DNA from: RGIG6353 sp045531285 | Lineage (GTDB): Bacteria; Bacillota; Clostridia; Oscillospirales; SIG627 | Direction: 5' to 3' | DNA: 18,809 bases | Assembly (NCBI GenBank): GCA_045531285.1 | Contig: JAZSDT010000041.1 | Coordinates: 1 to 18,809 of the forward strand | Shown: positions 13,995 through 18,809 of the stretch, piece by piece | Position numbering within the stretch: the stretch's first letter is position 1 | Layout of the letters: each line of letters starts with the position of its first letter | Notes under the pieces: generated by a model | Database searches by the model: none | The model's input: the letters and a program-made list of their open reading frames with translations, nothing else | Told to the model about the DNA's origin: nothing | Position numbers and translations under genes: made by a program

Positions 13995-14681
13995 ATGGTT
14001 TTGGCTACAGTACTCAGATACATCGACGTGAAAGAAGGAGGCCCTTGGGACTACAGGTACTATATTCCTCACGATTTTAAGCTTATGGCGGACAAGTATG
14101 GAATAGGGCTTGTGGCGGTGATGTCGGATGCCTCAATAGAAGAGACCTGTAAAAACTGTGATGGTCTTATTGTTCCGGGCAGTACGTCGGACATAAATCC
14201 TTGCTATTACGGGCAGCCTTCTCCGGACTTTAGTCAGCCTGTTGATGAGTATGCTCTTGATAAAAAGCTGATCGACTTTTTTCTTGAAAAGAAAAAACCG
14301 ATTCTTGGAATATGTGCAGGACTTCAGGAGCTTAATATATATTTCGGCGGCACGATAAAAAAGATAGACAACGGTGTTTCTCATTGCAGTAAAGGGTTAC
14401 TGAAGCATCCCATAAAAATAAAAGAAAATTCATTTGTTTATGATGTTTTCAAGCTGACTGAGGCAAGGGTCAACACATTTCATTATTGGCATATTGATAA
14501 GCTTGCCGACTGTCTTGAAGCCGTTGCTTTTTCCGAGGACGGTATAATAGAGGCAGTGGAATGCCGTGAAAAAAACGTATTCGCAACTCAATGGCATCCC
14601 GAGCTTTCATACCACGCAGATGATTCAGTAGAAAACAGATTGTTTGAAAACTTTATAAAATGCTGTGAAAAACAGCGCTAG
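13995..14681 (+). CDS. Class I glutamine amidotransferase-like / peptidase C26 hydrolase
   Basis: 228-aa enzyme with the gamma-glutamyl hydrolase fold, related to PuuD (gamma-glutamyl-GABA hydrolase). The oxyanion segment DGLIVPGSTSDINP is followed by the nucleophile elbow GICAGLQE with C107, and by QWHPE with H201 and E203, giving the complete catalytic triad. The family usually reads GICRGMQ; here Ala and Leu replace Arg and Met. I start at ATG 13995 with AGGTGA (13984-13989) 6 nt upstream; a GTG at 13986 lies inside that site. It follows hflC by one base and is last in the operon. No polyamine genes are nearby, so the gamma-glutamyl substrate is unknown. Confidence 0.85.
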   Translation: MVLATVLRYIDVKEGGPWDYRYYIPHDFKLMADKYGIGLVAVMSDASIEETCKNCDGLIVPGSTSDINPCYYGQPSPDFSQPVDEYALDKKLIDFFLEKKKPILGICAGLQELNIYFGGTIKKIDNGVSHCSKGLLKHPIKIKENSFVYDVFKLTEARVNTFHYWHIDKLADCLEAVAFSEDGIIEAVECREKNVFATQWHPELSYHADDSVENRLFENFIKCCEKQR

Positions 14682-14694
14682 CAACACATAAATA

Positions 14695-14731
14695 CCCCCT
14701 GTCCTTTTGTAAGGACAGGGGGCGTTTTTTT
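14695..14731 (+). terminator. Strong intrinsic terminator ending the ten-gene operon
   Basis: A 12-bp perfect stem (14695-14706 with 14711-14722) with a TTGT loop is followed by CG and seven T. It lies at the convergence with the GH36-like gene, whose TAA stop (14730-14732) falls inside the T run. On the minus strand the stem is followed by TATTTATGT, so it may also stop that transcript, less efficiently. Confidence 0.92.
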
Positions 14732-16853
14732 AAAACTCTATTGTAAAGGTGTACTCTTCGCTTTTTTGCGGTGTGTAAACCAGTGTCATAATATTGCCGT
14801 TGACAGAAGTTTCACCCAGATTGCATTTTGTGAAGCTGTAGCCATCGGGAATATACAGTGTAAGCTTGTACTTATCACTCTTAACAAGACGGGCACTTAC
14901 TGTCAGTGTATTATCCTTCCATTCAACGTTGCAAAGCTCTGCTGCACCCTGTGATATATGTCTTGACGTACTCACGATTTGTGGACGGTCAAGGAGCGGA
15001 CGGAAGGAAAGGACTCTTGTTTCGTAAGGCTCAAAATCAAGCTGTATACCGTCGGTAGCTATACCGAGATACGTATCTTTGAAATAATCATATACCAGAT
15101 ATTTGCCGTCGTCAAGACGGAGCGTTTCTTTGAAGCTTACGTCTCTGACAAGCTCGTTTTCTGTAAGATTCATAATACCGGCAACAAGATATTCTTCAAA
15201 GGGAAGAGCAATCTTTTGACAGACAGTTTGTGTCTTTTGGTCGCAAATTGCATTATTAAAGTCGGTAGGATGTACCTTTAAAACAGGAAGAGCTCGCTTA
15301 AGCAGATCAACGCGCTCCATGGGAAGCTCGGGAAGGTCGTCGCCGAAGGTTAGAGGGAGACCGAGAAGCGAAACTACGCATAGCCTTGAAACAGCCTGAT
15401 TGAAGTTGCTGTATTCATCTCTTAATACTACGTTATCGGGGTCATTGATGAGCGCTATATTATGAAGCGGATAGTACTTTCTCAAGCGACCGATTGTGAA
15501 AACAAACTTCTCCCAAGTGAAGAGGTCGGGTCCTATGCGTGAAGCGTCAAAGACTCCTGCGCTCCATAAAATAGAAGAAATATATCCTCCGCAGGCGAGC
15601 ATAAAGAAATCCTCACCAAGCAGCTCTCTTGTTTTCTTTATCATTCCCACAAAGGCTTCGTGGGTTGTCATCTCGGGGGCTTGCATGTTTGCGTGGAACT
15701 TTTCATGCGCAAATATACAATTGGGAAGTGTGTCATATTTAATTGCCTCATATCCCCAATCCTTTATTTGCTGTACCGCTTTTGGAAGGAAACCGTTGAG
15801 GTACTCCGGGTGTGTTACGTCGTAATAGTACTTGCCACTCCACGTCTCGTAGTGCGCAAGACTTATTTCGGGATGCTCTTTTTCGTATTCGGTCATCGAA
15901 GGGTCATTAGTGAATCCCATCCACAGCGCAGGAATAAAGCCGCATTTTTTTATTTCTTCTGCAACGTATCCAAGTCCGTTGGGATATTTTTGGGGATCGG
16001 GATTAAAGCAATCGACACCGTCAAAACGTTCTTTTTCGTACTTTTTATGATACCACTCCCAATCTACCCATACGGTGTCAGCACCAAAATCTTTGAGATG
16101 TTCAGCCTGAAAACGCGTATTTGAAAGCACCTTTTCTTCGGAGGCGTCGAATTTTACGGCATACCACGTCATCCAGCCGGCAGGAGGAGCATCGTATTTG
16201 CCACGTTTTTTAAGAGGTACAAAATCAATATCATACTTATCTGCAAGTATTTTCTCTTTAACCTTGAAAAGTATAATTTCGGCAATTCCCTCTGTCATAG
16301 TGGACATCTTGAATGTGTACTGCTTTGCTTCCCAGTCATAAGAAAGCTTAAGGTCGCGGCAACCCTCGATGCAGTAAGCTCTGTCCGCGGTTTTGTTATA
16401 TATAGCATTATCGTAGAGAGAAACTGCAGGTCCTATGGCGCATCTGATTGCTTCTGTTGCTGTATCCTTTGAGTTTATGGCAAAGCATTCATCTGTGTCG
16501 CCGTTTATTATTTTACCGTTCAAAACGATTCTGTATTGCTGTAATTCATAAAACTGAATTCTTATATGCTTTGAAGAAGCTGTGACGAATAATTGGAAGG
16601 TAGGTAAATCCTTTTGTGTTACTTTGGGGCAAAACGTTAATGACATCTTTCTTTCCGAAGTCTCTGAGTCAAATACTTGCCCTACCGAGCATTTTTCGTA
16701 TTCGTTCATTTCAATGAACTTTTCGTTGTTGAGATAAAGTCCGTCTATTACCAGTTCCGCCTGTGCTTTGCTTGGGGTATGGATAAGGGTGAGAGTGTAG
16801 GCTTTGTCATCATATTTTGTAAGATAGTTTTTGTAGGTACAATAGCTAACCAT
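14730..16853 (-). CDS. Alpha-galactosidase-like glycoside hydrolase (GH36 / clan GH-D)
   Basis: 707-aa three-domain enzyme: an N-terminal beta-sandwich (about 1-215), a catalytic barrel (about 220-550) and a C-terminal beta domain. Barrel motifs are PAGWMTWY (224-231), VDWEW (263-267), FIPALWMGF (~306-314), IKYD with the predicted nucleophile D374, MLACGG (418-423), and DASRIGPD (436-443), whose last Asp is the predicted acid/base. These are typical of clan GH-D alpha-galactosidases and relatives, though divergent from classical GH36 (IKWD, SCSGGG). There is no signal peptide, so it acts on imported alpha-galactosides. AAGGAG (minus strand, 16862-16867) is 7 nt before the ATG. It is divergent from an AraC regulator. 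An alpha-N-acetylgalactosaminidase or other clan member cannot be excluded. Confidence 0.82.
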   Translation of the reverse strand: MVSYCTYKNYLTKYDDKAYTLTLIHTPSKAQAELVIDGLYLNNEKFIEMNEYEKCSVGQVFDSETSERKMSLTFCPKVTQKDLPTFQLFVTASSKHIRIQFYELQQYRIVLNGKIINGDTDECFAINSKDTATEAIRCAIGPAVSLYDNAIYNKTADRAYCIEGCRDLKLSYDWEAKQYTFKMSTMTEGIAEIILFKVKEKILADKYDIDFVPLKKRGKYDAPPAGWMTWYAVKFDASEEKVLSNTRFQAEHLKDFGADTVWVDWEWYHKKYEKERFDGVDCFNPDPQKYPNGLGYVAEEIKKCGFIPALWMGFTNDPSMTEYEKEHPEISLAHYETWSGKYYYDVTHPEYLNGFLPKAVQQIKDWGYEAIKYDTLPNCIFAHEKFHANMQAPEMTTHEAFVGMIKKTRELLGEDFFMLACGGYISSILWSAGVFDASRIGPDLFTWEKFVFTIGRLRKYYPLHNIALINDPDNVVLRDEYSNFNQAVSRLCVVSLLGLPLTFGDDLPELPMERVDLLKRALPVLKVHPTDFNNAICDQKTQTVCQKIALPFEEYLVAGIMNLTENELVRDVSFKETLRLDDGKYLVYDYFKDTYLGIATDGIQLDFEPYETRVLSFRPLLDRPQIVSTSRHISQGAAELCNVEWKDNTLTVSARLVKSDKYKLTLYIPDGYSFTKCNLGETSVNGNIMTLVYTPQKSEEYTFTIEF

Positions 16854-16889
16854 AATTTTTCTCCTTCATATTGCAATATATCTACGAAT

Positions 16890-16918
16890 ATACTATAATA
16901 TAAATTAATGAGAGTAAA
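16890..16918 (-). promoter_or_regulatory. Candidate activator-dependent promoter of the GH36-like gene
   Basis: On the minus strand, a weak -35 TTTACT (16913-16918) and a -10 TAGTAT (16890-16895) are 17 nt apart in a very AT-rich region; alternative -10 boxes overlap. The weak -35, with direct repeats immediately upstream, is what an activator-dependent promoter looks like. Confidence 0.4.
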
Positions 16919-16923
16919 TACGC

Positions 16924-16952
16924 TTTTAGTCATAAAATTTTAGTTTTTAGTC
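16924..16952. promoter_or_regulatory. Direct repeats 21 bp apart in the GH36/araC divergent region
   Basis: TTTTAGTC occurs at 16924-16931 and again at 16945-16952, 21 bp start to start, with a further TTTTAGT at 16938-16944. The sites lie just upstream of the GH36-like gene's predicted -35, the position from which AraC-type activators contact RNA polymerase. The low complexity of the region limits certainty. Confidence 0.45.
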
Positions 16953-16969
16953 GTTCAAAGGGGACGGAT

Positions 16970-17716
16970 ATGAAAATTGTTAATTTTTATAAATACAGGC
17001 ATATGCATCAAAGCTCGGATTTTCGCTTTACAGGGCATCGACACGGAAGATATGAGGCGAACATTGTGTTAAAGGGCACAATAGAAATAACTTGCTCAAG
17101 CAGTATTATTTCTGTATCACAGAAGCAATTTGCGATATGGAAGCCCGGAGTATTCCATATGAGCCGAGTATTGTCCCCGGAAGGCGCAGAGCTTGTGTCT
17201 CTTGAGTTTGACCTATCTGACAATTTCTTTCCCAAAAATGAATTTGCTGTTTTTGACCTTGATGAAAGCGATATGGCATTAGCCAATATATTAGAAGATG
17301 AATGTGGAACTATTACGGAGATATCGTCAAAGCTTGCCGAAGCTTTTTTTATGAGATTGGAAAAAAGGGAAAGTAATTTAAACCTGTCGAATTCTTGGCT
17401 GTCTGCCGTTTATCACAGTGCTGTAAGCTTTATGGGTGATAAACTGGATTGCGACATTGACGTAAGTGACGTTGCAAAGCATTGCGGCGTTTGTCTGACA
17501 ACGTTAAAAAAAGCGTTCTCCGAGTATGCAGGCAAAGGAGTCAGAGCATATTATATTGATATGAAGATTCATAAAGCTAAGGAAATGCTGCTATGCGGAA
17601 GCAGTGTTTCGCAAATTTCCGATATGCTGGGATTTTCCTCTCCCGCATATTTTTCACAGTGCTTTAAAAGAGAGGTGGGGATGCCTCCGCAGAAATATAG
17701 AAGTACCGGGGTTTGA
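16970..17716 (+). CDS. AraC-family regulator with cupin sensor domain
   Basis: 248-aa transcription factor. The N-terminal cupin-like domain has a GHRHGRYEANIVLKG motif (22-36) with H23 and H25, the usual start of the AraC ligand-binding jelly roll. The C-terminal ~100 residues hold two helix-turn-helix motifs (DVSDVAKHCGVCLTTLKKAF, then VSQISDMLGFSSPAYFSQCF) and the family ending PPQKYR. AAGGGGA (16958-16964) precedes ATG 16970. It is transcribed away from the alpha-galactosidase-like gene with 116 nt between them, so it most likely activates that gene in response to an alpha-galactoside. No terminator is visible before the next gene on the same strand. Confidence 0.92.
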   Translation: MKIVNFYKYRHMHQSSDFRFTGHRHGRYEANIVLKGTIEITCSSSIISVSQKQFAIWKPGVFHMSRVLSPEGAELVSLEFDLSDNFFPKNEFAVFDLDESDMALANILEDECGTITEISSKLAEAFFMRLEKRESNLNLSNSWLSAVYHSAVSFMGDKLDCDIDVSDVAKHCGVCLTTLKKAFSEYAGKGVRAYYIDMKIHKAKEMLLCGSSVSQISDMLGFSSPAYFSQCFKREVGMPPQKYRSTGV

Positions 17717-17740
17717 CTTTTTTGTAAAGTATTATAATAT
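17713..17740 (+). promoter_or_regulatory. Predicted promoter of the LRR protein gene
   Basis: -35 TTGACT (17713-17718) overlaps the AraC stop codon. After 16 nt comes -10 TAATAT (17735-17740), overlapping a second possible box, TATAAT. The start point would be near 17747, about 30 nt before ATG 17777. Confidence 0.55.
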
Positions 17741-17776
17741 AAAAATATACGAATGGTTTTTGAAAGGATCGAGCAT

Positions 17777-18809
17777 ATGAAAAGACGGATATTCTTAATA
17801 ACTTTTTCGATTTTGCTCATGAGCGCGTTATTATGCTCTTCGCTACTGATTGAAGCAAGAGAAGATGACGAAATTGTTGTGAGCGAATCGGGGTTTTACG
17901 GATCATTCTTTTATTGGATAGTAGACGGAAAAGCACATATCAGAAGCTATTCTTCCAACGGCTCTCCGGATGTTGTTGTTCCTTCATCGATAAACGGTTA
18001 TCCTGTTGAGTTTATAGATGACTGTGCTTTTTCCGAAACTTATATTTCAAGCATAGTTGTTCCGGAAGGTGTAAAACGCATAGGCTCTTTAGCCTTTGAA
18101 TACTGTCGGGGACTTGCCGAGGTTACGCTTCCAAGTACACTTAAAAGTATAGGTAGCAGTGCGTTTTACAGATGCAGCTCATTGGAAAAGGTTAACTTCA
18201 ACGGTGGGGACGATTTGTTTATCAACAGCTTGGCTTTTGAGTATTGCTCAAAGCTTAAAAACATAGAAATACCCGACGGAGTTAAGGGAATAGGTGATTA
18301 TGCCTTCAGGTTTTCGGGTATTACCGATATAAAAATAGCAGACAGTGTTTACAGCATCGGTAGGGATATCTTAAAATCAACTCCTTACTTTACGTCAAAT
18401 TTCAGCGCGGGTGCGTTGTATGCCAGTAATCATCTCATAGCTGTAAATGGCGCAGTGCCTTCCAATTTTACACCCAGAGAGGGAACGAAAACCATAGCAT
18501 CTTTTGCAGGATACAGTGCGAGTTCTATTACTTCGCTTACCATCCCTTCAAGTGTTGTTTATATTGGCGGTTCTGCTTTTGCTAATTGTGATAGCTTGAG
18601 AACTGTAGTGATTAAAGGTGAAGTTTCGGCTATTGGAACACAAGGCTTTTACGGTTGCAATAATTTGACAAACTTCACTTCTTATTCCGTTAGTACACAA
18701 TACGGTTCACAGATGTTGGCTTTTTCTGCTAACGTAACGGCACACGGAAAGGCGGATTCAACCTTGCAAGCGTATGCCGGTCAGGAGGGCATACCTTTTA
18801 GTGAATTGT
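17777..18809 (+). CDS. BspA-like leucine-rich-repeat surface protein, 3'-truncated by the window edge
   Basis: At least 344 aa, open to the end of the window. It begins with a signal peptide: KRR followed by a hydrophobic stretch (about residues 5-26), then a charged, exported part. From about residue 65 it consists of TpLRR/BspA-type repeats (LRR_5) of 22-24 residues with the pattern (I/V)xIPxxVxxIGxxAFxxCxxLxxV, for example GLAEVTLPSTLKSIGSSAFY and SITSLTIPSSVVYIGGSAFA. The last visible residues (AYAGQEGIPFSEL) resemble the capping segment that often closes such arrays, so the protein may continue into another domain or end soon. GAAAGGA lies 10 nt before the ATG. Such proteins are usually exported and act in adhesion or host/matrix contact; the target here is unknown. 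Confidence 0.85.
   Translation, partial: MKRRIFLITFSILLMSALLCSSLLIEAREDDEIVVSESGFYGSFFYWIVDGKAHIRSYSSNGSPDVVVPSSINGYPVEFIDDCAFSETYISSIVVPEGVKRIGSLAFEYCRGLAEVTLPSTLKSIGSSAFYRCSSLEKVNFNGGDDLFINSLAFEYCSKLKNIEIPDGVKGIGDYAFRFSGITDIKIADSVYSIGRDILKSTPYFTSNFSAGALYASNHLIAVNGAVPSNFTPREGTKTIASFAGYSASSITSLTIPSSVVYIGGSAFANCDSLRTVVIKGEVSAIGTQGFYGCNNLTNFTSYSVSTQYGSQMLAFSANVTAHGKADSTLQAYAGQEGIPFSEL

Noticed and set aside
17719..17776. Terminator between the AraC gene and the LRR gene
   Set aside because: Only AT-rich sequence with a promoter is present; I find no stable hairpin with a T tract.

Overview
The window looks like a chromosome segment of a gut-type, anaerobic low-to-mid GC Firmicute of class Clostridia, probably near the Oscillospirales/Ruminococcaceae. 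I infer this from the gene content (KtrAB, SfsA, GtrA, a DUF5596-type acyltransferase, AraC-controlled cytoplasmic glycosidases, a BspA-like LRR protein), the strong AGGAGG ribosome binding sites and the sigma-A promoters. No species can be named from the sequence alone.

Layout. (1) 2-2277 (+): the 3' part of dnaK followed by dnaJ, with a strong intercistronic hairpin between them. (2) 2407-7425: a PocR-domain AraC regulator (-), divergent from a Gfo/Idh/MocA dehydrogenase (+), then a GNAT-like acyltransferase and a GH20 beta-hexosaminidase, both (+). This looks like a sugar or amino-sugar catabolic block with its own regulator. (3) 7476-14731 (+): one promoter, ten closely packed genes and one terminator: alkD-like, ktrB, ktrA, gtrA-like, nitroreductase, a 104-aa conserved hypothetical, sfsA, hflK, hflC and a class I glutamine-amidotransferase-like hydrolase. 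(4) 14730-17716: a clan GH-D alpha-galactosidase-like enzyme (-), divergent from its probable AraC regulator (+). (5) 17777-end: an exported BspA-type leucine-rich-repeat protein, cut by the window end.

How the genes fit together. The two glycosidases lack signal peptides, so they should act on imported oligosaccharides. Each sits near an AraC-type regulator, and both regulator intergenic regions carry direct repeats spaced exactly 21 bp, the classical arrangement of AraC half-sites. The long central operon mixes potassium uptake, DNA repair, membrane quality control and conserved housekeeping functions.

Non-genic structure. Two copies of a 66-77 nt intergenic element (2279-2355 minus, 4479-4544 plus) share conserved blocks and a terminal hairpin in which two stem pairs change in a compensated way around an invariant GCT loop. 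Across all genes, Asp/Asn/His/Tyr codons followed by a Val codon end in C almost without exception (about 63 of 68 by my hand count), an unusual codon-context signature that makes ACGT common. I see no CRISPR array, tRNA, rRNA, phage gene or insertion sequence.
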